From positions 1 through 27,799 of the forward strand of contig DGHL01000009.1 in the NCBI GenBank assembly GCA_002392645.1: a stretch of DNA of 27,799 bases, in the 5' to 3' direction. Both the position numbers and the translations under genes were made by a program. The DNA comes from Prevotellaceae bacterium UBA3849 (GTDB lineage Bacteria > Bacteroidota > Bacteroidia > Bacteroidales > Bacteroidaceae). The notes under the pieces are model-generated. The model searched no databases. It saw only the letters and a program-made list of their open reading frames with translations, and was not told where the DNA came from. Below, one piece after another: positions 7,127 to 13,684 of this stretch (within the stretch, counting starts at the first letter, position 1; each line of letters opens with the position of its first letter).

Positions 7127-9055
7127 TTATTCGGTTATAACACGTCCCTTATGTGGAATCTCGCTCAGTTTGAATCTACTCATATAGTTTCTCTTTTTAT
7201 CATCCAAATGTATGAAACAAACCTCGTCAACATTCTTTCTTAATGGAGGGAAAACCAAACAGAACTGATATAGCGTCTCCCCGTCACCATCTTTCTTTGA
7301 CAGTTTGAAATAATCCTTGTCCATCGAACGGAGCATATACTTGTCAGCCGTTGCCACATCATAAATGGCATAGTCAGAAACATACTGTGATATACCTTCC
7401 TCCACCGACGCTGCATCTATCTTTGACGGAACACTAATAAAGAAATACATACGAGTATCTTTTTTCGTGCGTTCCATCGCTACTGGATAATACTCCCCGG
7501 CATATAAATCCTTCACCAGCACCTCATCGGTTGACAGCATCTTCGGGTCCACACGCTTACGATCATAATGCCGCAGGGTAGATGACACCGGCCGCAGGAA
7601 ACGTATGTAATACCCCGCGCGCTCCTTGCGTGTCTCTGCGGACAGCGTTATGTTATAGGCATAGGGACTGGCTGAATTCTTTGCAAAACCATGACTTGCA
7701 ATCAGCCTTGACTGGCAATCAAGCACCTTAGCCTGAGCTATGCGCACGGTGTCACTGTTAAGGTTAGGCTGGAAATGTCCCACATACGTACCCTCGGCTA
7801 TCTTGCGCGCACCAACGGCCTGCATAGTACTGTCGAGCAGTTCTGTAACACTTTTCGTCATTCTCACAATCTTACGACCTGATTCTGCGAGGTCTGCCTT
7901 CACTAGGTTAGCATCCGTAAGGTTTCGCTGTTCCTCCAAGGCAATGATTGGATTGACTGAAGTTACGACGGAGTCAGACAGAACTGTCTGTTCCATAACC
8001 GGCAGCACTTCATCAGCGCTGGTCAGTCCGAGGTTCTCTGCCATTGCCGTTACTTTCTCTATCACTCCAGACTTCTCTACAGCCTGTTTTGCCTCTGTCT
8101 CAGCCTTCTCCACCTGTCTCTCTATGTCCTTCATCGTCTGCGGTCGGGCAAACGAGACAAGTGCCAAGGCTGTCAGCGGCAGGAGGTAGGTGGCTTTCAG
8201 CGCCACCCACCGTCGGGATGGTTTTGTGTACATCATCTTAAATCTTCGTTTAATTGGACTTTGATTCAAAGCATTGACAACAGGCTGCAGTCCCGTGACA
8301 GTAGCTTTCCTTATTAATAACAGCTGATATTCTTCTTCATTGATGCCCCCTGAGAGCACGCTGCGGTCTGCCTGATACTCATGCACGTCGCGCAGGTCCT
8401 GGCGCAACATCCACGCAAACGGCACACACCACAGCATACGGCAGGTAAACTCACACAGCAACATATCCCATGAGTGCCTGAGGCGTATATGTGCCATCTC
8501 ATGGTTGATGATGGCACGCGTGCCTACGTCAGTAGGATTGAGCAACACCCACTTCATCCAACTGCACGGCGTCTGAATGTCGGGATGCACCAGCACGCTG
8601 ACATGCTCAGGCAATCCGGTCACCTCTATGCGCCTACTACGCCTGATGAGACTCACGAGGGCTGCCAACGGCAGTAAGTAACGCGCCCAACTAATGACGA
8701 GTCCCACGAAATATATTCCTATCGCCGCAAGGATTAAGATACTGACGCCGCCATGCGCCGCCGGCTTATCGACTGCTGCTCCGTCCCCTGCATAAGCAAT
8801 CGCTGCAGACTGCTCATTGCCGTTGAGCGCAGTCTGCGCATGAGCTATCTGATATTCCACCGTCTGCCGCGCCTCCATCACATAGTTAGGCTCCGCTGTC
8901 TCTATCTGACACAGCGGCAGCACCATGCTTGCCACGAGTATCACAAGCAGCACAAGGCGGTTAACACCATGAAGCGTCTCACGCTTCATCAGCAGTCCGT
9001 AAAGTGAGTATAGCATTGTGAGCACCACCGCCCACCTTATTATATATATAATCAT
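7127..9055 (-). CDS. BlaR1/MecR1-like M56 family membrane metalloprotease with a non-beta-lactamase sensor tail
   Basis: 642 residues. Hydrophobic helices lie near 3-21, 32-48, 104-137 and 283-303, the usual four-segment BlaR1 topology. The cytosolic M56 zinc-protease site is HEMAH at 185-189, with a likely third ligand E226 in HEYQAD. Known BlaR1 proteins sense a ligand outside the cell and cleave the cognate BlaI repressor. Here the periplasmic part (about 304-642) lacks the penicillin-binding SxxK/SxN/KTG motifs. It instead has an Ala/Glu-rich, probably helical segment (305-420) and a beta-rich terminal domain (about 480-620) resembling the next gene product. It lies 140 nt downstream of blaI and 13 nt upstream of the exported protein. 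The protease family is certain; the signal it detects is unknown. Confidence 0.88.
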   Translation of the reverse strand: MIIYIIRWAVVLTMLYSLYGLLMKRETLHGVNRLVLLVILVASMVLPLCQIETAEPNYVMEARQTVEYQIAHAQTALNGNEQSAAIAYAGDGAAVDKPAAHGGVSILILAAIGIYFVGLVISWARYLLPLAALVSLIRRSRRIEVTGLPEHVSVLVHPDIQTPCSWMKWVLLNPTDVGTRAIINHEMAHIRLRHSWDMLLCEFTCRMLWCVPFAWMLRQDLRDVHEYQADRSVLSGGINEEEYQLLLIRKATVTGLQPVVNALNQSPIKRRFKMMYTKPSRRWVALKATYLLPLTALALVSFARPQTMKDIERQVEKAETEAKQAVEKSGVIEKVTAMAENLGLTSADEVLPVMEQTVLSDSVVTSVNPIIALEEQRNLTDANLVKADLAESGRKIVRMTKSVTELLDSTMQAVGARKIAEGTYVGHFQPNLNSDTVRIAQAKVLDCQSRLIASHGFAKNSASPYAYNITLSAETRKERAGYYIRFLRPVSSTLRHYDRKRVDPKMLSTDEVLVKDLYAGEYYPVAMERTKKDTRMYFFISVPSKIDAASVEEGISQYVSDYAIYDVATADKYMLRSMDKDYFKLSKKDGDGETLYQFCLVFPPLRKNVDEVCFIHLDDKKRNYMSRFKLSEIPHKGRVITE

Positions 9056-9078
9056 ATTATTTATAAGAGACCCACCCC

Positions 9079-9174
9079 ATCCCTCCCTGTAGGGGAGGGG
9101 GCTGTCCGCAGATTCATTCTCTATTTGTTTAGATTTATTTCACTTCTCCCTCCCCCACAGTGAGGGTTGGGAAG
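9079..9174. repeat. Pair of GC-rich hairpins between blaI and the blaR-like gene
   Basis: CCCTCCC (9081-9087) pairs with GGGAGGG (9093-9099) around a 5-nt loop. A second hairpin spans 9143-9174 (CTTC/GAAG base, CCC/GGG blocks inside). Both contain the CCCTCC/GGGAGGG wording also seen at 22675-22705. They look like small palindromic intergenic repeats. As RNA they could attenuate blaR relative to blaI or stabilise the blaI mRNA end. Confidence 0.5.
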
Positions 9175-9195
9175 AGTCTATGTATATGGTTAGTT

Positions 9196-9552
9196 TTATT
9201 TCTTCTTCAGTTCTTTCAGGTAATCCAGCAGTTCCTGTTCCGTCACTTTCTCCTCACGCACCAGCGTCTGCACCAGTTTCATATAGGAGTTCTTGAAATA
9301 GCGGTCAACGAAGCCGCCCAGTTTCGAGCGACCGTAGTCCTCTTGCGTCAGCAAAGGATAGTATATATATCCGCGCCCGTGCGGGCGATGGCCCACGAAA
9401 CCCTTCCGCTCCAGCGACTGCACCACCGTTGCCACGGTATTCACATGAGGCTGTGGCTCGTCATACTGCGCCACGATGTCCTTAGGAGCACACTCACCGA
9501 GTTTCCACATCAGCTCCATTACCTCTTCTTCCTTAGCCGTAAGTTTCTGCAT
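9196..9552 (-). CDS. BlaI/MecI/CopY-family transcriptional repressor
   Basis: 118 residues, the usual length for the family. The N-terminal winged helix (about 1-70) begins LTAKEEEVMELMWKLGE and contains the recognition-helix stretch HVNTVATVVQSLERKGFV. It is followed by the family GRGYIYYPLLTQEDY wing and linker and a helical dimerisation tail ending LKELKKK. Family members bind as dimers to dyad operators and are inactivated by their BlaR partner. It is the first gene of the operon (promoter at 9643-9673). Two near-identical dyads at 9615-9638 and 9689-9712 flank the promoter, which implies autorepression of the whole operon. Confidence 0.93.
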   Translation of the reverse strand: MQKLTAKEEEVMELMWKLGECAPKDIVAQYDEPQPHVNTVATVVQSLERKGFVGHRPHGRGYIYYPLLTQEDYGRSKLGGFVDRYFKNSYMKLVQTLVREEKVTEQELLDYLKELKKK

Positions 9553-9568
9553 ATTTGTTAGTAGTTAA

Positions 9569-9591
9569 GGTAGGTTCTATTAATTCCCACC
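9569..9591. repeat. Solo 23-bp palindromic repeat in the blaI 5' UTR
   Basis: GGTAGG-N11-CCCACC, identical to the left end of the 192-bp element at 613-635 except for one base, and followed by the same GTAA. It lies between the predicted blaI transcription start (about 9636) and the blaI ATG, so it would form a hairpin in the mRNA about 17 nt before the start codon. No partner right end is seen nearby. Confidence 0.7.
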
Positions 9592-9614
9592 GTAAAGGAT
9601 TAACGAATAGATTA

Positions 9615-9638
9615 GTTCAACTATTTTTTTAGTTTAAC
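9615..9638. promoter_or_regulatory. Candidate BlaI operator 1
   Basis: A dyad with half-sites GTTCAACTA and TAGTTTAAC around a T6 spacer (9+6+9 bp); the half-sites are complementary except at one position. It overlaps the predicted transcription start of the blaI operon, so an occupied site would block initiation. The same geometry occurs at 9689-9712. Confidence 0.6.
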
Positions 9639-9642
9639 GATG

Positions 9643-9673
9643 CAAAGATACATATAATTACAATACCATGCAA
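9643..9673 (-). promoter_or_regulatory. Promoter of the blaI-blaR operon
   Basis: On the minus strand TTG (9673-9671), 20 nt, TATCTTTG (9650-9643), followed by CATCG. This is a good match to the Bacteroidota consensus. The predicted start near 9636 leaves an approximately 84-nt leader containing the solo palindrome. Confidence 0.75.
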
Positions 9674-9688
9674 GCATACTGCGTTTCA

Positions 9689-9712
9689 TTTAACATATTT
9701 TTTTAGTTGAAA
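9689..9712. promoter_or_regulatory. Candidate BlaI operator 2
   Basis: A dyad TTTAACATA-T6-TAGTTGAAA with the same 9+6+9 layout and T6 spacer as operator 1. It lies about 16 bp upstream of the -33 element. Centre-to-centre distance between the dyads is 74 bp, close to seven helical turns, so both could be contacted on one face of the DNA. Confidence 0.55.
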
Positions 9713-9749
9713 AGCAACCTATTCCGCAAATGCCGAAAAAGTCAAATCA

Positions 9750-9788
9750 TAAAAAGAGTGGTATGTCAGATTTTCCGACATACCACTC
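9750..9788 (-). terminator. Intrinsic terminator of the rhuM-fic unit
   Basis: On the minus strand the arms 9788-9777 and 9767-9756 form a 12-bp perfect stem (GAGTGGTATGTC/GACATACCACTC) around a 9-nt loop, followed by TTTTT (9755-9751). It insulates the blaI promoter from rhuM transcription. Confidence 0.88.
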
Positions 9789-9864
9789 CAAATTCAATTC
9801 TCATTCTTTGAAAATACAAGTTATTTACTTTACATTATTTTGTTTTAGGAAAGAACTCATCCAG

Positions 9865-9963
9865 TCAACCATTGATGCGGTTGGTCAGCGTTTCGTATTC
9901 TGATACAAATTCACGCTGACGAGTAATGGAGGGGACGGGGAGTCGCATATCAACAAAGCATCT
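9865..9963 (-). pseudogene. Relic of a type I restriction specificity subunit (hsdS) C-terminus
   Basis: Immediately after the rhuM stop codon, and in the same frame, 32 codons encode a peptide with the segments MRLPVPSITRQREFVSEY and ETLTNRING before a TGA. The pattern of hydrophobic-Pro-x-Pro, then R/EQ-x-x-hydrophobic-V, then a helix is that of the conserved helical end of an HsdS half. rhuM genes are commonly found inside type I R-M operons between hsdM and hsdS, which supports the reading. Only this scrap remains. The identification is by eye and short, so it is moderately uncertain. Confidence 0.5.
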
Positions 9964-10965
9964 TTACTCATAGTTGTTTTTGTTTATCAGATTGACAACT
10001 ACCTTTACCATGACATCCTTTTCTTCTGTCCTGCTCTCGGCTATCATCAGCGTGAGAGCAACGAGGGTGCTATCCGCTATGCGTTTGCTGCCGTCAGGAT
10101 GGTAGAGAATGTGGTTATTGTTAAGGAACCAGAGGAACAACGTAGCGGCAATGCGCTTGTTGCCATCGCTGAACGAGTGGTTCTTGGTGACGAGATAGAG
10201 CAGCATAGCGGCTTTCTCCTCCACACTGGGATAGAGTTCTTCTCCGCAAAAAGTCTGATATATCTGTCCTATGCTGCTTTTGAAGGAGTCGTCCTTCTCG
10301 TTGCCAAAGAGAACAGAGCCACCAAACTTTTCACGTAAGCCATCGATAGCCTCCATGGCGTTCTCATAAGTAGCATGGAATGGCTCTTCCTTTGTGGTCT
10401 TATTGATAGTAAGCCGCTCGTAGTCGTAGTTGTCGAGGGTATCGAGGGCGTAAGTATAGTCTGTCACCACCTCAAACAGAGCATTGGTCTCGTCGTTAGA
10501 CAGTAGTGGTTGGCTCTGTATGGTGCGCCCAAGCATACCCACCAGTTGGCGCAACTCTCCAATCTGCTCCTTTCGCATACGCTCGTTTACGGCATAACCC
10601 TTGATGAGATACTGCTTTAAGACCTTGTTCGCCCATTGACGGAACTGCACACCTCGTTTGCTCTTGACTCGATAGCCAACAGAAGTTATGACCTCAAGGT
10701 TGAAATAGTCTATCTCATGAGTCTGCGTTTTACCTTCTATCGCACCATGCTGAGTGGTATTCGCAATTTTTGCGACTACCACAGAATCTGCCAATTCCTC
10801 TTTAAGCGCATTATTGATATGTTTGCTGATTGTCTTATAGTCACGTCCAAAAAGAACGGCAATCTGCTGACGAGTCAGCCATATCATATCATTCTCCATA
10901 CGGACATCTATTTGTGTCTGCCCGTCCTCTGTCTGATATATGATGATTTGGTTATTCATGTCCAT
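9964..10965 (-). CDS. RhuM-type virulence protein with C-terminal Fic/Doc domain
   Basis: 333 residues. The N-terminal part (about 1-125) is the RhuM domain, with a helix-turn-helix-like stretch WLTRQQIAVLFGRDYKTISKHI and the family YFNLEVITSVGYRVKSKRGVQFRQWA segment. The C-terminal part (about 190-333) is a Fic/Doc fold with active-site motif HSFSDGNKR at 263-271. The GNK in place of GNG is the Doc-like form; Doc is known to phosphorylate EF-Tu, whereas classical Fic proteins AMPylate targets, so the chemistry here is open. The target is unknown. The gene keeps an intact frame, its own promoter (11077-11070) and a terminator, although the flanking type I R-M genes appear lost. M3 (MNNQ) is an alternative start. 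Confidence 0.85.
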   Translation of the reverse strand: MDMNNQIIIYQTEDGQTQIDVRMENDMIWLTRQQIAVLFGRDYKTISKHINNALKEELADSVVVAKIANTTQHGAIEGKTQTHEIDYFNLEVITSVGYRVKSKRGVQFRQWANKVLKQYLIKGYAVNERMRKEQIGELRQLVGMLGRTIQSQPLLSNDETNALFEVVTDYTYALDTLDNYDYERLTINKTTKEEPFHATYENAMEAIDGLREKFGGSVLFGNEKDDSFKSSIGQIYQTFCGEELYPSVEEKAAMLLYLVTKNHSFSDGNKRIAATLFLWFLNNNHILYHPDGSKRIADSTLVALTLMIAESRTEEKDVMVKVVVNLINKNNYE

Positions 10966-10968
10966 AGC

Positions 10969-11034
10969 CTAATGAATTAAATGCTCTTTCAACTGCTGTT
11001 TACTCTCTTCCTCCTGTTGTAAGAGGTCGCGCAT
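10969..11034 (-). pseudogene. Short coiled-coil ORF before rhuM; possible hsdM C-terminal relic or leader peptide
   Basis: 21 codons from ATG 11034 (starting MRDLLQQEEESKQQL) ending 3 nt before the rhuM ATG. The open frame extends back to 11049, where three consecutive stops (TAG TAA TAG) precede it. The Gln/Glu-rich helix resembles the terminal coiled-coil of HsdM methyltransferase subunits, the gene normally preceding rhuM in type I R-M operons. It now lies directly downstream of a promoter at 11077-11070, so it may be translated as a leader coupled to rhuM. Both readings are inference. Confidence 0.35.
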
Positions 11035-11069
11035 TTCTGATTGCAGTTGCTATTACTATATATTGGCTA

Positions 11070-11077
11070 CAAAGATA
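11070..11077 (-). promoter_or_regulatory. Probable rhuM promoter (-7 element)
   Basis: TATCTTTG on the minus strand, matching TAnnTTTG. A -33 TTG at proper spacing is not clear (CTG 19 nt upstream). It lies about 105 bp from the rhuM ATG and upstream of the short relic ORF. Confidence 0.5.
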
Positions 11078-11146
11078 GCGATTTTTTAGAAGAAATCAGC
11101 ATGTTTTGCTTAAAATATGAGCACTGAGGCAGTTTTTTTCGTTTTA

Positions 11147-11169
11147 GGTGGGTTCTAATAATTCCCACC
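11147..11169. repeat. Solo 23-bp palindromic repeat between rhuM and the GH43 gene
   Basis: GGTGGG-N11-CCCACC, differing from the element A left end at one central base. It sits between the divergent rhuM and GH43 promoters, 47 bp before the latter's -7 box. With the copy at 9569-9591 it brackets the rhuM locus as same-orientation repeats about 1.58 kb apart. Confidence 0.7.
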
Positions 11170-11215
11170 TATAAGTTTTCTCACCAAAAAAATATGATAT
11201 ACGAGAAAATTATAT

Positions 11216-11223
11216 TAACTTTG
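11216..11223 (+). promoter_or_regulatory. GH43 gene promoter (-7 element)
   Basis: TAACTTTG followed by CATCC, 20 bp before the ATG at 11244, so the predicted leader is only about 13 nt. The -33 element is not obvious, which may indicate a need for an activator. Confidence 0.55.
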
Positions 11224-11243
11224 CATCCGAAACTTTTTTAACG

Positions 11244-13013
11244 ATGAAAAATATTACTACTACTATTATCCTGCTTTTGCTGCTCACAGCAACTTACGTG
11301 ACGGCAGCTAACTACACTCTGCGCAGGGTCAGCGTGCATGACCCCAGCGTGGTATGGAACCCACAGAACAACACTTACTACATCTTCGGCTCACACCGCG
11401 CTGCGGCAAAGAGTACAGACCTGATGAACTGGACAGCGTTCACCGCTCCATGGCAGACTGCCACGAGCAACAACGCTGCCAACAGTGCCGCATTCACCAC
11501 ACCACAGGTGACGAAGGTAATGAAAGGCGGCGTGGAGGTCGACCTCCCTGCCTTTAACGCCATAGCATGGGCGGCGCGAGGCGGCGACGGCTACAACGTT
11601 GACGGCAACATGTGGGCTCCCGACGTTATATATAACAAGGAGATGCAGAAGTGGTGCATGTACCTCAGCATCAACGGCAACAGCTGGTACTCAAGCATCA
11701 TACTGCTCACCGCAGACAACATAGAGGGCCCCTACCGCTATCAGGCTCCGGTGGTTATCAGCGGTTTCCAGAGCGGCACGTCATACAAAGATACCGACCT
11801 GGAACTGGTGATAGGTACCCAGAGCACCCTACCCTCACGCTACAACTGCTATTGGGGCACACGATACCCTAACAACATAGACCCTTGCGTGTTCTACGAC
11901 GAGGACGGTCTGCTGTGGATGGTATATGGCTCATGGAGCGGCGGCATCTGGATGCTCAGACTGAATCCCGAGACCGGACTGCGCGACTATGACGTGACAT
12001 ACACCCTGACAGGCAGCGGTGACGGCATCACCGTGGACCCTTACTTCGGCAAGAAGGTGGCAGGAGGCTATTATGTTTCGGGCGAAGCTCCATACATAGA
12101 GTATATAAACGGTTACTACTACCTCTTCGTAACCTACGGCGGACTGGCTGCCGGCGGCGACCCCAACGACTATAATAACGGCGGTTACCAGATGAGGGTG
12201 TTCCGCTCAGCAAAACCCGACGGACCATACAAAGACGCAAGTTCGGTGAGCGCCGTATTTCCCTCATACCTGCTGAACTTTGGTGCCAACGCCAACACCA
12301 ACCGCGGCTGTAACATCTTCGGAGCCTACAACGAATGGGGCAACATCGTCACTGGCAACTACGGCGAGCGCTCACAAGGCCATAACAGCATTATCGCCGC
12401 CGAGGACGGACGCACCTACCTGGTGTACCACACGAGGTTCCAGAACCGTTGGGAGGCACATGAGGTGCGCGTGCACCAGGTGTTCCAGAACAAGAACGGA
12501 TGGCTTGTGGCAGCACCGTTTGAATACACTGGTGAAAAGGTGAAGAGCGCCGACATTGCCACCACGCAGCAGGTGCCAAACATGCAGATTGCCGGAACAT
12601 ACAAGATGCTGATACACAAATACAAGCTCGACCACACAAACAAGGAGACCGTCACACCGGTAGAGGTGACGCTCAATGCCGACGGCACCGTAAGCGGTGC
12701 ATACAGCGGCACATGGAGCATAGAGGAAGGCACCTCGTACATCACCGTCAAGGTGGGTAGCATAAACTATTACGGTGTGATGATATACCAGACCTTGGAA
12801 AGAACAGACGACTCCACGCCAGCCTTCACCTGTATGTCAGCGTCAGGCGTAAGCCTGTGGGGCTATCAGACGCAGGTGGCAGACGGCATACAGACCGTAA
12901 CCGAGACACGCACAGAAACCAACGCCGACATCTACGACTTGTTCGGACGTAAGACTGTCAAACCTTCCACCAAAGGCATATACATCCAGCGTGGAAAGAA
13001 AATAACAAGATGA
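11244..13013 (+). CDS. Exported GH43 family glycosidase (endo-arabinanase-like)
   Basis: 589 residues with a signal peptide (about 1-21). The five-bladed propeller core carries the GH43 catalytic set: base D33 in VHDPSVV, D213 in NNIDPCVFYDEDG as pKa modulator, and general acid E281 in SGEAPYIEY; WAPDVIY at 124-130 is also typical. These features are close to arabinan endo-1,5-alpha-L-arabinosidases, so it probably cuts arabinan side chains of pectin, but substrate cannot be fixed from sequence. Residues of about 440-545 form a C-terminal beta domain (NADGTVSGAYSGTWSIEEGTSYI) like the extra domain of long arabinanases. The last about 30 residues (IYDLFGRK, KGIYIQRGKKITR) resemble type IX secretion sorting tails. 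The gene is solitary, with no susCD partners in view. Confidence 0.88.
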   Translation: MKNITTTIILLLLLTATYVTAANYTLRRVSVHDPSVVWNPQNNTYYIFGSHRAAAKSTDLMNWTAFTAPWQTATSNNAANSAAFTTPQVTKVMKGGVEVDLPAFNAIAWAARGGDGYNVDGNMWAPDVIYNKEMQKWCMYLSINGNSWYSSIILLTADNIEGPYRYQAPVVISGFQSGTSYKDTDLELVIGTQSTLPSRYNCYWGTRYPNNIDPCVFYDEDGLLWMVYGSWSGGIWMLRLNPETGLRDYDVTYTLTGSGDGITVDPYFGKKVAGGYYVSGEAPYIEYINGYYYLFVTYGGLAAGGDPNDYNNGGYQMRVFRSAKPDGPYKDASSVSAVFPSYLLNFGANANTNRGCNIFGAYNEWGNIVTGNYGERSQGHNSIIAAEDGRTYLVYHTRFQNRWEAHEVRVHQVFQNKNGWLVAAPFEYTGEKVKSADIATTQQVPNMQIAGTYKMLIHKYKLDHTNKETVTPVEVTLNADGTVSGAYSGTWSIEEGTSYITVKVGSINYYGVMIYQTLERTDDSTPAFTCMSASGVSLWGYQTQVADGIQTVTETRTETNADIYDLFGRKTVKPSTKGIYIQRGKKITR

Positions 13014-13546
13014 CATAGGACATTTTGTTGATTTAACATTTCGCAACAATATGCAATCCAGAGAAAACTGACGGAAATTCCGTACAAACACAGAGAATAA
13101 TCGATATATTCCACAGTACGTTTCCGTCATATTTGAGCGCAAAAAACCACGAAAAACGGTGTAAAAACACAAATTTCAGGCTGTAATATGATAGCTTTTG
13201 CTGTGTAAAAGCTATCATATTACAGCCTAAAAGCATAGCTTTCACAACCTAAAAGCTATCAAATTACAAAGAAACAAGGAGTTTACGAGAAACGCCATAC
13301 TGATTATCAGCAAGTTACAGAAAACGCGGAAATTCTGCGTTTTTTTCAAGGCAAAACTTCGTTTCGTGAAAACCAACGCAAGGATTTTCATGCAAAAATA
13401 GGACATTTTAGTTTCCGGGGCCAAAACAGCCAGTCACGACAAACATTTCAATGTGTTTTTAACAGAAATCAGAGATATATTCGTTAAAAATAATTAACAT
13501 TTGAAAGAAAAAGCTTTCTAAATTTCTGTAATTCAAGAAAAAGCAG
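13014..13546. other. Intergenic region between the GH43 gene and rpsO
   Basis: About 530 bp with no credible ORF. It holds the structured repeat block 13178-13269, described separately. The rest is AT-rich, and I see no terminator with a T-run directly after the GH43 stop. Confidence 0.5.
13178..13269. repeat. Perfect 22-bp inverted repeat plus a third degenerate arm
   Basis: 13178-13199 and 13207-13228 are exact reverse complements around a 7-nt loop (core AAAAGCTATCATATTACAG). A third arm at 13251-13269 repeats the right arm with one change, in the same orientation, after the spacer TAAAAGCATAGCTTTCACAA. No T-run follows. This looks like a dispersed intergenic palindromic repeat or an RNA cruciform rather than a terminator. 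Confidence 0.7.
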
Positions 13547-13554
13547 TACCTTTG
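13547..13554 (+). promoter_or_regulatory. rpsO promoter (-7 element)
   Basis: TACCTTTG followed by CACCCG. The -33 region is weak (CTG at 13526). The predicted start near 13560 gives an approximately 125-nt structured leader. Confidence 0.65.
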
Positions 13555-13559
13555 CACCC

Positions 13560-13667
13560 GCTTAGAAAAAACTAAGCTGCATTTGAATGATGCCAGACGG
13601 TTTGTGATTGGGCTGTCTCAGGTCATCTGACGGATGTAATAGTAACTTAGATTACTCCACAATCACA
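13560..13667 (+). promoter_or_regulatory. Structured rpsO leader RNA, candidate S15 autoregulatory element
   Basis: Helices visible in order: GCTTAG/CTAAGC (13560-13565/13572-13577); GCAT/ATGC just after; a long-range 8-bp helix TGTGATTG/CAATCACA (13603-13610/13660-13667) enclosing two hairpins, TCAG/CTGA (13618-13621/13627-13630) and GTAAT/ATTAC (13636-13640/13651-13655). This is a three-way junction, the kind of fold S15 binds in 16S rRNA. S15 autoregulation through leader RNA is known in several bacterial groups; its operation here is inference. Confidence 0.5.
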
Positions 13668-13684
13668 CAAAACTAAAAACTACT

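Noticed and set aside
7740..8189. 149-codon plus-strand frame within the blaR-like region
   Set aside because: A Ser/Thr-rich antisense shadow of the Ala/Glu-rich segment of the blaR-like gene.
7127..9055. BlaR-like protein as a true beta-lactam resistance sensor
   Set aside because: No SxxK, SxN or KTG motifs in the periplasmic part, and no beta-lactamase gene in the window.
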